Assembly: GCA_964491665.1 (NCBI GenBank)
Contig: CAZBII010000011.1
Span: 1-53,343, forward strand
Source of the DNA: Ch67 sp964491665
GTDB taxonomy: Bacteria > Pseudomonadota > Gammaproteobacteria > Pseudomonadales > Ketobacteraceae
Length of the DNA: 53,343 bases
Reading direction: 5' to 3'
The notes under the pieces were generated by a model, which saw only the letters and a list, made by a program, of their open reading frames with translations, did no database searches and was not told the DNA's origin. Below, in pieces: positions 36,101-44,452 of this stretch. Numbering within the stretch: the stretch's first letter is position 1; the number at the start of each line of letters is the position of its first letter. The position numbers and the translations under genes were made by a program.

Positions 36101-38816
36101 TACAAGTACCTATCGTAGTGATAGCAAGGGCTCCAACTACCATAACCAGAGCCAGGTCACCACGCATGAGCTGGTGGATGTTTCAGGAAATGGCCAGGTG
36201 ACACTCAGTGCCGGCAGCGATATCGCATTGACAGGCGCAAACCTGCAATCGGACGGTGACGTGAAGCTTGCGGCGGCGGGCGATACCGATATTGCCGCTG
36301 TCGTGGATACCGAGAGTCATTACCGCTACCGTGAAAACAACCGTTCATTTGGCCGCAGCGAAACCAGCACCGACCAAACCCTCACCAGCACCGTCACCGG
36401 CGGCAGCATCAACGCCGGTGGCGACCTGCTCATCAACGCGCACAAGAATGGCGATGGCCAGATCGTCAGCGAACAGAGTGGCGCGGTGAATCTGACCGGC
36501 GTGAATTTCCGGAGCGGTGGTGACACCGCTATTGCCGGCGACGACGGCGTCACCATCACCGGCATCCAGTACCAGACCCAGGATTACCACCGCACCACTG
36601 AAACCGGCAAGCTGGGACTGAGCGAAAAAGACGAAGGCAGCGCCACCAGCGCCACGCACCTGCAGAACGCCAGTCTCGCCAGCGGCGGCAACGTGCACAT
36701 CATCTCCGGCACCGATCTCACCCTCGGCGCCACCGACATTTATTCCAACGGCGACATCAATCTGGAAGCGGTGGACCACCTGCTGATCGCAGCGGGCGAA
36801 GTGCTGTCCAGCAGCAAGCAATGGCAAAACGAATCGCGCGCGTTCAGCGGCGGCGATGCTTACCACAGTGAAGAGCATGCCAGCGGCGAGAGCGTCGTCG
36901 GCGCGCAGGCCTCCACATTGGTTGCGGGCGGCCGCGTTACCGCTCGCGCCGGCAGCGGTCAGGTCATCGGCTCCGACATCAGCGGCGCGCAAGGCGTCGA
37001 TCTGAAATCCGATGCCGGTGATTTCGCCGTGACTGCCGCGCAGACCTCGCGCGAAACGTACAGCCACGATCGCGAAATCAGCGTCGGCTTCGGCGACGTC
37101 ACGGAAATGGTGTCCAATCCGGGCGACATGATCAAATCGAAGGACGGCCGCCTCACCTTCAAGATCGCCAACGCGCAATACGATGACGTGGACAACAAAA
37201 CCGCCGCCACCGACATGCGTGCTTCCACCATCAGCAGCAACAGCGACGTCAGCATCGAATCCAGCGCCGGTAAAGTCATCGTTACCGGCTCCGAACTGGC
37301 CGCCGATGCCGACATGGATGGCGCTGGCGACGTCAATCTCAGCGGCGCCACCGGGATTGATATCGGTGCGGCCACCAATACCTATTCCACCTCGACCGAT
37401 GAAACTCACGGCAGTGCCGAGATGAGCATTGTGGTGCAGAACCAGGCGGTGGAGGTTGTGAAGGCTTACCAGAACCTGGAAGACGCCAAAGAAAAACTGG
37501 AAGACTCCAAGCGCCAGTACAAGGACTACCAGCGCAATCTCAATCAACTGGAACGCCAGCTGGATCAGCTGGAAACGGATTACGCAAACAAGACGCCTGG
37601 CGTTAATTATGGCGACCTGCTGGAGCTGCGCAGTCTGGTGGAAGAAGTGAAGGAAGATGAACAGTGGTATGTGGCGGGTGTGGCGTTGGCTGCCACCAAT
37701 CTGGCCAGCGCCACCACTGGGTTGATACAGCAAACTGCAGCGGCCGCCCAAAGCACAGGCACCTACGGTTTCAATGCCGGATTGCAGCTGGATATCGATG
37801 CCAGTCAGACCGACGCCGAGGCCAAATCAACGACGGCAGTGGCCTCGACCATCAGCGGCCAGAATATCAACCTGCAAACCGGAAGGCGCAACGCCCAGGG
37901 TCAGCTGATCACGGCAGGCACTATCACCAACATCGAAGGCAGTAACCTGCTGGCAACCAACCGGATTGGCATTGCCACGGGCGATCTCAATGTCACCGCC
38001 AGCAAGAACACCACTGAATCCAGCAACGAAACCACGCACGGCCATGTAACAGCTCAGGTGACAGTTTACGGTGCGTCCGGTGGCGCCAGCGTCAACGCCA
38101 GTTTCGATCGCAGCAAGAACAGCGATCGCAGCACCACCTACAACAACAGCAACCTGCTGGCGGACAAAATCGACATCAACACCAGCGGTGACACGACACT
38201 GCGTGGCGCCACCGTGCGCGCCGAATCCGAGCTCAACGCTGACATCCAGGGCAACCTGACGGTGGAGTCGGTACAGAACCGCAGCTCCAGTCGCAATTCC
38301 AGTGCGGGTGTCAGTGGTGGCGTCAGTTTGGGTGCGCAAGCTACGGATGGAGACCGTTTGCAGGGCACCGAAAACGTGGGTGGCATGTCGGGCGCCAACG
38401 GTGGCTTCAATGTCGGCAACGGCATGAGCAGCAATCGCGAAACCGTACTCACCAGCCTCACCAGCGGCGGCACTGCCAACATCAACGTGGGCAAGCACAC
38501 CCAGGTAACTGGTGCAGTGGTAGCAACGACCGATACTGCAGGTAACGATCTCAATCAGCTCAACCTGACCACGAACACGATCGGTTTTGCCGACCTGCGC
38601 GATACCAGTATCAGCAGCCAGACCAGCGGCGGACTCAGCACCAATGTCGGCATCTCCCCGTCCCGACCCGGCCAGGCCAACACCGCACAGAACAATACCC
38701 GCGGCGAACTGCTGCCCGGCACCAGCAACCTGACCTACAACAACAGCCAGCAAAACAGCGCCAGTAAATCCCTAGCTACGCTGGGCCACGGCAATATCAC
38801 GGTGGGTGGCACCTAG
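33150..38816 (+). CDS. cdiA: contact-dependent inhibition / filamentous hemagglutinin-type TpsA (CdiA), ending at an in-frame TAG
   Basis: 1888 residues before a TAG at 38814-38816. Signal peptide ending near VTARAEI, then the TPS secretion domain (YTQFDVQNNGAILNNS, VIANPAGIACDGCGFINANRATLS), long filamentous FHA-type repeats rich in G-N-x-x-x-x-x-x-D, and a charged coiled-coil region encoded near 37450-37670 (LEDAKEKLEDSKRQY). It starts 16 bp after cdiB. The frame continues unbroken past the TAG to 41006, so the stop most likely interrupts a 2618-residue protein. The codon before is ACC and the next is CTG; CAG-to-TAG would be a single base change. Confidence 0.85.
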   Translation: MNKRSDRGVFRLGMRPFLLGVSVVLLPVTARAEIVADPSAAANQRATVLEAGNGVPLVNIQTPSAAGVSRNQYTQFDVQNNGAILNNSRTNVQTQLGGWVQGNPWMAGGTARVILNEVNSSNPSQLNGFVEVAGNQAQVVIANPAGIACDGCGFINANRATLSAGQALVNGGAIQGYQVQDGRVSITGAGLDSGSAGYTDLIGRAVEVNAGVWAQNLNVAAGEGTVAADASGIAPAGGSAATGVAIDVSQLGGMYANSIHLVGTQAGVGVRNAGQIGAAAGQVSISADGRIENSGTVSGQNTTLAANTVANTGVIDGQTTRIDATTLDNTGSGRIYGNQVAIGATTVNNVADGGAAPVIAGRERVDIGAQTINNREHGLIYSGGDMAIGGGLDAQGRATGRADTLNNASATVESVGNLDLAVRNIVNSDEHLVTAQVEISSERIHEFRGDGDQDRYTEDQIGWREADPRAKDLRTPEGVYDVWFEYDYTRTVTETQVVESDPAEIISGGNLRLDIDLLDNQNSHVIAGGDITGDRGRLVNTSAPAYTLVTDYGWVERNRRVEEEDAGGSKSHWEQRTSRSVYHVVNNNPFNLGLAFDEEYSSRAGTGVDLPDSSLYSINPAAPNGYVIETDPRFTDYRNWLSSDYMLDLLAVDPATTQMRLGDGFYEQQLIREQMAQLTGRRFLDGYADDEAQYLALMNAGATFAQAHELIPGVALTADQIAQLTSDIVWLVEEDVKLRDGSTTKALVPRLYVMVRDGGVSQDGALIAADNIRLEMSGDVVNSGTLSSRNVLALTAENVKNLGGNITGENVEMFARQDIDNLGGNVRAAASMIAAAGRDINVASTTSTHTTEQGNFTSVDRVAGIYVSGGNLQMHAGRDMNLTGAVISNDALTSEAAIASSTILSADRDFMLNAVEEGSEQHIVWEPGSYLDETETHDVGTRIQSSGDVQVSAGHDVTGTAARIGSSAGAVSVEAGQDIRLQAGTSTYRSDSKGSNYHNQSQVTTHELVDVSGNGQVTLSAGSDIALTGANLQSDGDVKLAAAGDTDIAAVVDTESHYRYRENNRSFGRSETSTDQTLTSTVTGGSINAGGDLLINAHKNGDGQIVSEQSGAVNLTGVNFRSGGDTAIAGDDGVTITGIQYQTQDYHRTTETGKLGLSEKDEGSATSATHLQNASLASGGNVHIISGTDLTLGATDIYSNGDINLEAVDHLLIAAGEVLSSSKQWQNESRAFSGGDAYHSEEHASGESVVGAQASTLVAGGRVTARAGSGQVIGSDISGAQGVDLKSDAGDFAVTAAQTSRETYSHDREISVGFGDVTEMVSNPGDMIKSKDGRLTFKIANAQYDDVDNKTAATDMRASTISSNSDVSIESSAGKVIVTGSELAADADMDGAGDVNLSGATGIDIGAATNTYSTSTDETHGSAEMSIVVQNQAVEVVKAYQNLEDAKEKLEDSKRQYKDYQRNLNQLERQLDQLETDYANKTPGVNYGDLLELRSLVEEVKEDEQWYVAGVALAATNLASATTGLIQQTAAAAQSTGTYGFNAGLQLDIDASQTDAEAKSTTAVASTISGQNINLQTGRRNAQGQLITAGTITNIEGSNLLATNRIGIATGDLNVTASKNTTESSNETTHGHVTAQVTVYGASGGASVNASFDRSKNSDRSTTYNNSNLLADKIDINTSGDTTLRGATVRAESELNADIQGNLTVESVQNRSSSRNSSAGVSGGVSLGAQATDGDRLQGTENVGGMSGANGGFNVGNGMSSNRETVLTSLTSGGTANINVGKHTQVTGAVVATTDTAGNDLNQLNLTTNTIGFADLRDTSISSQTSGGLSTNVGISPSRPGQANTAQNNTRGELLPGTSNLTYNNSQQNSASKSLATLGHGNITVGGT

Positions 38817-41006
38817 CTGGAGCAGAATGGCGAACTCACCGATGCGGGCAAGGCGGACAATTCCGCATTGGCGGGGCTCAATCGCGATACGACCAGTACC
38901 GAGAAAAATTTGTGGAACAGCGATTACAGCCAGAACGTGGATGCGACGCTGGACCACCGTATATTGTCGGATGAGGGACAAAAGGCCATTGCCGAAGATG
39001 TTGAGCGTACCGAGCGTCTGGGCGCGGCCATCGCCGATGTTGCGAACAACAAAGCCTTCGAGTTGCGGGATACCTTGCATCACATTGACGAAGTGCAAAA
39101 AGAAGTTGATGTGCAAAAAGCCTTTGCACAAGCCAACAAGGGCAAAGGAATTGAAGCTTTCAGGGGAGATGGCACCAGCGTCGCAGAAAAGCAGGCTGCG
39201 ATCACAACCTATGCCACGATCTACGCAGACACATTCGGTGTTTCAATCGAAGACGCCACGATCGTTGCCACCGATTTATTCATCGGCGGTACAACCTATA
39301 CCGAGAACGGCACCTCGTCGATTGCTATCAACGATAACACCCAGAAAAACGCGTTGGACTACGCCCGCACCATGGGGCACGAAGTTACACATGCCCGTAT
39401 TCATCAGAAATTGACGCGCGATCGTGAGAATAAGGACCTGAATGAAGAATACGCGGATGTCATGGGTGATTACGCCGCCAGCGGATTGGAATTCAGTGCT
39501 TACACCTACGCCAATATTCAGCTCAACGCGAATCAAACCACCAACACCCGCACGCGCACAGCTGCGGACAAGACTGTGCTGACTCAGAACAACGAAGCGT
39601 GGAATGCCGACATTCGACGTGCAGCGGCCGGGTTGGGAGAGATGGATTATCGCCGGCTTTCCGTGCCTGAGGCGGATTTGATTGAACAGGCGCGCGTGAA
39701 GATTCAGGAAAGCCCTAATCTGACACTGATGGAAAGAGATATCATGGAGAAGCAGTTGGAAGCAGTGGCCTGCGCCACAATTCGCTGCGCCGATGGCGTT
39801 CCAACTGATAGTGAAAAATACGGTGAAATGAAGGGCCGGCAGGAGCGAGGCGAACGCCTGATGGCGGAAGGAGTGACGCTTGATAAGCTGTTCACGCCGG
39901 ACGAGCTGGAAGGCAAATTTGAATATACGTGGGTTGACAGTGCTAACGATAATCTTACCAGCTCAGGTGAGGCTCTATATCGGGCTGAGGCAGGTACGCA
40001 AGCAACGCTTGGCGTTACCGGTGTCGTTGGCGGTTTGTCGTTGGGCGCCACCGGCGCCGCTGGCTGCGAAGTGACACTGGGTGCGTCCTGTCTGTTAGTA
40101 CCGGTCGGCGCTACGATTACCACGCTGAGCATAGAGGAAGGCGCGCAGGGGTTCGACAAGCTGTTTAGTCCCTACGTGAATTCAGAAGGGCAGGCCGTCG
40201 CGGACTCGTTCTATCTGTATACGCATCCGGGAGAAATCAACCCGGCGCGTGATCTGGCAATTGACTGGGCCGGGTTGGTGTTGTTGCCAGGAGCAGCAGT
40301 GGTTGCCGAACGCTATTTTCTGGGTAGTATTGATGATGTTGCGCGGAGTGCAGGTGGGCCTGCGGAGCGAGCAATGGATGATCTTCAGGATGCCTCGGAT
40401 GTGTTGCATTATGAGGATAATGCCATTCCGGCGTTTTCAGCGGTGGATGATGCTGAGAGCAATGAAGTGCTTGGCTCTGGAGTGGTGCTAAGAGAAAAAT
40501 GGGGTCATTTGAGTGCACGAGAGCGACAATCTCTGATTCAGTTAAAAGCGGAAGCAAGCGCAGAAAGGTGGGTGCGTGGTTATGAGGATGACCTGAATTT
40601 GCAATACCCAGAGTTGGACGCTCATTTTGTCGATAAGCATGCCCCTGATATTCCACTGAGACCAAATCTTGAACAAAGATCTATTGACGGGACACATCCG
40701 AGATCAGGCCAAACCCCTAGCAAACCCAAAGCGCAACCAAGCTCTCAGTTCCAAGACTGGAGAACGCAGCGGAACGTTATCAATGAAGCTATTACTCGAG
40801 AATCTCGTGGCCTACCAAAATATAATGCTTTTGATGTGCAGGGAAATCCTGCCGTTGTCGGAAGCAATTCCGGAGGGGTGGGTTGGGGCTTCACACCAAA
40901 TAGGCTATCGCCAACAACCCCGACATTTAATCCGCAATTAAACGGCTGGATAATTCGTTTTGATTCTGATATTGGTGTTCCCTTTACTGGCTATCCGACA
41001 AAATAG
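38817..41006 (+). pseudogene. cdiA: C-terminal part of CdiA, separated by the amber codon
   Basis: Same frame as cdiA, 729 codons. It contains an H-E-x-x-H motif (H2077-E2078, encoded at 39378-39392) with a following NEEYADVMGDYA, then a CATIRCADG pre-toxin region, two glycine-rich hydrophobic stretches (about 40008-40140 and 40260-40320) and a final C-terminal module of roughly 130 residues resembling polymorphic toxins (AHFVDKHAPDIPL..., SSQFQDW..., GWGFTPN...FTGYPTK). The VENN motif of E. coli CdiA is not seen. No ribosome-binding site is apparent at the first possible starts, so it is expressed only by read-through or if the TAG is an assembly error. Confidence 0.75.
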
Positions 41007-41017
41007 GGAATTTTAAT

Positions 41018-41422
41018 GTGATGCTTAAACATCCCAATAGCAATGTACCTTTTGTTGTAGGGCCTGCCTATTTTTTAGGGGAGTTTGATGTCTATGACCG
41101 AGAGGAAACGCTTGGTGTGCGCTTAAATAGATTTAATCCGAATGATGAAAGTCAATTACGTCAGTTATTAGAAGAGTTCTTTTTTAAAGGGGGGCGGGTG
41201 AAAAATTTGACTTCTGAGCATAAAAGCGAACTTCTTCGGGTGCTGGCGAGTGCAATAATGGATGATGGATTTGATTTCGCTGCATTGATAGCAGATGATC
41301 GGGATCCTGATGACTGTTTTATGTTGCCTAGTTCCTGGAATATTGAAGATCCAAGATCCTTCTTCAAAAATATTTATAGCATTGCTTTGGAGAATTGGCA
41401 GAGTGAGGTTGAAAAATACTAA
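41018..41422 (+). CDS. candidate CdiI immunity protein
   Basis: 134 residues, acidic, soluble, no signal peptide, placed 11 bp after the cdiA stop and in lower-G+C sequence than the neighbouring genes. These are the features of immunity proteins that bind and neutralise the paired CdiA C-terminal toxin. I use the GTG at 41018, since AGGGA ends eight bases before it; ATG 41021 is the alternative. I do not recognise its family, so the call rests on position. Confidence 0.65.
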   Translation: MMLKHPNSNVPFVVGPAYFLGEFDVYDREETLGVRLNRFNPNDESQLRQLLEEFFFKGGRVKNLTSEHKSELLRVLASAIMDDGFDFAALIADDRDPDDCFMLPSSWNIEDPRSFFKNIYSIALENWQSEVEKY

Positions 41423-41596
41423 AGAATATCTGCATTACCGGTTGGGTTGTTCAGAGGTTTCCTAGTTCAAGATTAAACAGTGGTTCAACAATTTCGATGA
41501 GTAGCTGAATTTCGCGAGACAGGTTTCACTGCAAGTTCTCGGAGAGAGACCTCATATCGCGCAGAAATCAATCTGGTTCCCGGAGTGAGCGCGCAT

Positions 41597-42139
41597 CTAC
41601 TGTTGGATAAACTTAGAGAGCACTGATTCCGTAAGCCACACACCATTCTCCGCCTGAAAGAACTTGAAGCCTTGTTGGTGCATCCGCAGGGCTTCAATTT
41701 TCAGCACGACAGGCTTGCCGTAGCGTTTCCCAACAGTGACGGCTGTTTGCTCGTCCTCTGACAGGTGCACGTACTGTCGTTCTCCAGGCTTAAGCCCTTC
41801 CTTTAAAATGGATTCCAGAAAGCGAATTGCGGTGCCGTGATAAAGAATCTCGGGTGGTTGTTTTTCCGGGTATGAGATGCTGACACTATTGGTTGAGTGA
41901 CCTTGTGCCGCACGAATGCGCTGGCCATCTTCTGAAATTGAAAAACGCTTCTTATCGCTGGTGTTCACCACATGCTGAATCAGATCGCGAGATAGGCTTT
42001 TGCCTGTCTGATTTGCCCCCGCAATCAATGAGTCGATGTCGGCCCAGCCTTCACTATCTAGTGAAAGGCCGATGGCTTGCGGTTCGTGGCGTAGCACAAA
42101 GCTCAGGAATTTGCTGATATCGTTGAGTTGCTTGCTCAT
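41597..42139 (-). CDS. kptA: RNA 2'-phosphotransferase, Tpt1/KptA family
   Basis: 180 residues. KptA transfers the 2'-phosphate from RNA to NAD+. The N-terminal winged-helix segment begins LNDISKFLSFVLRHEPQAIGLSLDSEGWADID, and the ADP-ribosyltransferase-like part includes YHGTAIRFLESILKEGL, QYVHLSEDEQTAVTVGKRYG and the terminal GVWLTESV. Conserved arginine, histidine and the H-G-T are present. It lies in the lower-G+C area after the cdi genes on the opposite strand, likely accessory cargo. Confidence 0.92.
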   Translation of the reverse strand: MSKQLNDISKFLSFVLRHEPQAIGLSLDSEGWADIDSLIAGANQTGKSLSRDLIQHVVNTSDKKRFSISEDGQRIRAAQGHSTNSVSISYPEKQPPEILYHGTAIRFLESILKEGLKPGERQYVHLSEDEQTAVTVGKRYGKPVVLKIEALRMHQQGFKFFQAENGVWLTESVLSKFIQQ

Positions 42140-42207
42140 TTTTCGCTCATGATTGTTCTAGGTTTGACAGAAGGCATACAAAGTCCAATTTAACGGAGTC
42201 ATGGAAG

Positions 42208-42786
42208 TTAAAGTTGATACTTTGAAGGATATGGCCTCTCTTCAGGTAGCTTGCTGCCAGCGATATCAGTGCGGCCTTCTTGCAGTAGCAGAAATATTTC
42301 ATTCGCCAAAGAGGTGGCTTCAGTTATTTTCTGAATCCACTCCTTCACATACCGCTCCACCGCCCCTCCCGACAGTCCAATCTGAATGGCCCGATACGGC
42401 AGCGGATTGAGAAAAATATCGCGCTCAGGATCCCATTGAATACGCACGGGCGATTTCTCTTTTAGCTGTCTCCATTCTTCATCGCTCAGTGTCGGGTCGC
42501 GATGGCTCGGACAGCTGTGGTCCAGTGCCCATTCAAAACCCTCTCTTGAAATGTCGATGGCCAGAATGCGCTTCTGGCCTTCATCCTTCATGCCCCATCC
42601 GGACCGGTACATCATCCATAGAAACGACGGCTTTATCCACGTCATTCGCTCCTTCTTGAACGGCGGCGATACGAAGGTTTGATGTTCCAGCGCGCTATCG
42701 GCGATGGCATCGGAATACGCTTGGTATACGCGAATGGTTTTATCGTTGTATACAGCTCGAATCTGGCGTAGCGGAATGTCAGTCAT
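42208..42786 (-). CDS. DUF4291 family protein
   Basis: 192 residues. The family signature is clear: IRAVYNDKTIRVYQAYSDAIADSA near the start, then RMTWIKPSFLWMMYRSGWG and RILAIDISREGFEWALDH. The function of DUF4291 is unknown. The C-terminal PYRAIQIGLSGGAVERYV is also conserved. It lies 68 bp upstream of kptA on the same strand (across a gap), so the two may be transferred together; nothing suggests a joint pathway. Confidence 0.85.
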   Translation of the reverse strand: MTDIPLRQIRAVYNDKTIRVYQAYSDAIADSALEHQTFVSPPFKKERMTWIKPSFLWMMYRSGWGMKDEGQKRILAIDISREGFEWALDHSCPSHRDPTLSDEEWRQLKEKSPVRIQWDPERDIFLNPLPYRAIQIGLSGGAVERYVKEWIQKITEATSLANEIFLLLQEGRTDIAGSKLPEERPYPSKYQL

Positions 42787-42894
42787 TCAGAAAAATGTCG
42801 GGTTGTTGTGCAGTGGCAGGATTCGCCGGTCGAATCCTGCGTCTGATACTTAAGCTAACAACACACTGGCGCGATGGCAATGACAGAGCCCCAC

Positions 42895-43464
42895 TCACCG
42901 CCGATCCACAAAATTCTCCTCCAGCCAGATCGAAAACACATCTTCCAGTCGTCCCTTCATACTCGATGTCCCGATCGGGATGCTGAAAATCTTCAGCGGA
43001 CAGCCGCCGTCGTAAAGATTGTCCAGACGCACGGCCTTGCCGGATTCCGTGTCATAGATGGCAATGTCGACGGACATCCGGTCGAAGTATTTTTCTCCGC
43101 AGGTCAGATAGTTCGCGTCGGTCCAGTCATTTACCCGGGTGTAGACCACGTAACCCATGCCCTTGGCCTTCGCGCTTTCAATGGCCTGTTTTTCCGTTTC
43201 GAAAGCTGCGCCTTTCACCGTGCGCGATTGGTAATGCAATACCTGTTCATACACCACATCCGCCGCCTCGACGCCGCTGTCTTCGGCTTCCTCTGTCTGG
43301 TTCAGCAGGGTTTTGCGTGTGCCGTTGGGGCCGATTGCCACGTACATGGGTTTGCTGGGCAGGATGACGTCCTGGGCTGTTACGTTTTTGATGCCGCGCG
43401 GCGCGTGAACAACTTCGCAACCTGCGACCAGCAGCGCGCAGGCGATGAGTGTGATTTTTTGCAT
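42895..43464 (-). CDS. DUF4823 lipoprotein
   Basis: 189 residues with a lipoprotein signal (MQKITLIACALLVAGC), then a soluble domain containing KTLLNQTEEAEDSGVEAAD, ESAKAKGMGYVVYTRVNDWTD and a late cysteine near the end. The pattern matches DUF4823 envelope lipoproteins of unknown function. Likely outer-membrane anchored, from residues after the cysteine (no aspartate at +2). Its neighbours are another lipoprotein gene and the DUF4291 gene, with no operon evidence. Confidence 0.75.
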   Translation of the reverse strand: MQKITLIACALLVAGCEVVHAPRGIKNVTAQDVILPSKPMYVAIGPNGTRKTLLNQTEEAEDSGVEAADVVYEQVLHYQSRTVKGAAFETEKQAIESAKAKGMGYVVYTRVNDWTDANYLTCGEKYFDRMSVDIAIYDTESGKAVRLDNLYDGGCPLKIFSIPIGTSSMKGRLEDVFSIWLEENFVDRR

Positions 43465-43578
43465 GGGATGTTTCCGTGTTCAGAATTGGATGGAGATTGA
43501 AAAATGTTTGTCTGATGAATAACGGGTGGCGTGTGAGCAGCGGAATGGTCTGCCCACACGCGATGTTGCAGGTGCAGA

Positions 43579-44109
43579 TTACTTCCCGGTCACTTCCAGT
43601 TCCTGGAACTCGAACGACTTGCCGTTCTGCGTGGTCACGCGGATGGCGCGGGCGTTGCGTGCAGGCATGATACAGCTGGAGGATTCTCCGCCGTTGGTAT
43701 AGCTGTCGCAATGAATGCCGCCACTGATGACGCTCATTTGGGACGCAGTCCAGGTGCTACCGTTTTCGGACAGCTCCACCAGAATGTCAGGATTGCTGCC
43801 AAGGGTGGTGCTGGCGGCTACCTTGCGCAGAACAATCTTGGTGATGGAACGCGTGGTGCCGAAATCGACGGTGATTGTGCTGCCGTCGTCGCTGATCCAG
43901 GTGGTGGCAACGTCGCCGTCGATCAGGTTTTTGGCCGTGGCGTTGTTGTAGGTTGCGGTTGCCTTGGCGCCATTGCTGGCAGCGGCAACGTTGACTTCAG
44001 GAGTGGAGAATGCGCGGGAGTTGTCGTTGCCGCCACCGCCACCACCGCCGCCACAGGCGGTCAGAAGAAGGGATGTGAGTGCTGCGGCCAACGCGAGAGG
44101 TGTGTTCAT
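43579..44109 (-). CDS. discoidin (F5/8 type C)-like lipoprotein
   Basis: 176 residues. The lipobox LTAC is followed by a flexible run of glycines, then a domain of about 140 residues resembling discoidin/galactose-binding jelly rolls: a central NLIDGDVATTWISDDGSTITVDFG with D-G-D-x-x-T-x-W, and ITKIVLRKV. Such domains bind sugars or phospholipids at the cell surface. No enzyme domain is attached. The last residues are EFQELEVTGK, the typical closing strand. Function beyond surface adhesion or binding is unknown. Confidence 0.82.
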   Translation of the reverse strand: MNTPLALAAALTSLLLTACGGGGGGGGNDNSRAFSTPEVNVAAASNGAKATATYNNATAKNLIDGDVATTWISDDGSTITVDFGTTRSITKIVLRKVAASTTLGSNPDILVELSENGSTWTASQMSVISGGIHCDSYTNGGESSSCIMPARNARAIRVTTQNGKSFEFQELEVTGK

Positions 44110-44452
44110 GGTTTTGCTCCGTAAAAAAGAAATTCATCCGTGCCTTCTTGGCGCGCGCGAGTATACGCGGGGCGGGCAGTAACGCAATGGCAAAAAAGGA
44201 GAGGTCTGGAAATTTTTGCGGCGTTGTTCAGAGTGAAAACAGGGTGTGTTCAGATCGAAGTTAGAAGATGTGCAGATCTGGAAAATTCGGCAGGAGTGAA
44301 GCGCAATTTACGGCGGGGTGAAAAATGGTCTCCCTCACGCCAGCCCCGACATTTTTATAAAAACCAGGTTTTTTGGCCGGAGCATGGCCCGAGGGAGTGG
44401 GCGCATCCTAGCGAAGCACGGCGGCGCCGGCAAGCCCAAACAGTCTGTTTCC
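44110..44452. other. intergenic region between the discoidin lipoprotein and the DedA-PAP2 gene
   Basis: About 340 bases with no supportable gene. A short A/T-rich inverted element near 44354-44380 follows the DedA-PAP2 stop on the minus strand and could be a weak terminator. No repeat or binding site stands out. Confidence 0.4.

Noticed and set aside
36345..37751. 468-codon minus-strand frame within cdiA
   Set aside because: Low-complexity glycine/alanine/valine composition mirrors the repetitive cdiA sense frame; no start signals.
38868..41006. Independent gene starting at TTG 38868
   Set aside because: Same frame as cdiA with no ribosome-binding site; better explained as cdiA beyond the amber codon.
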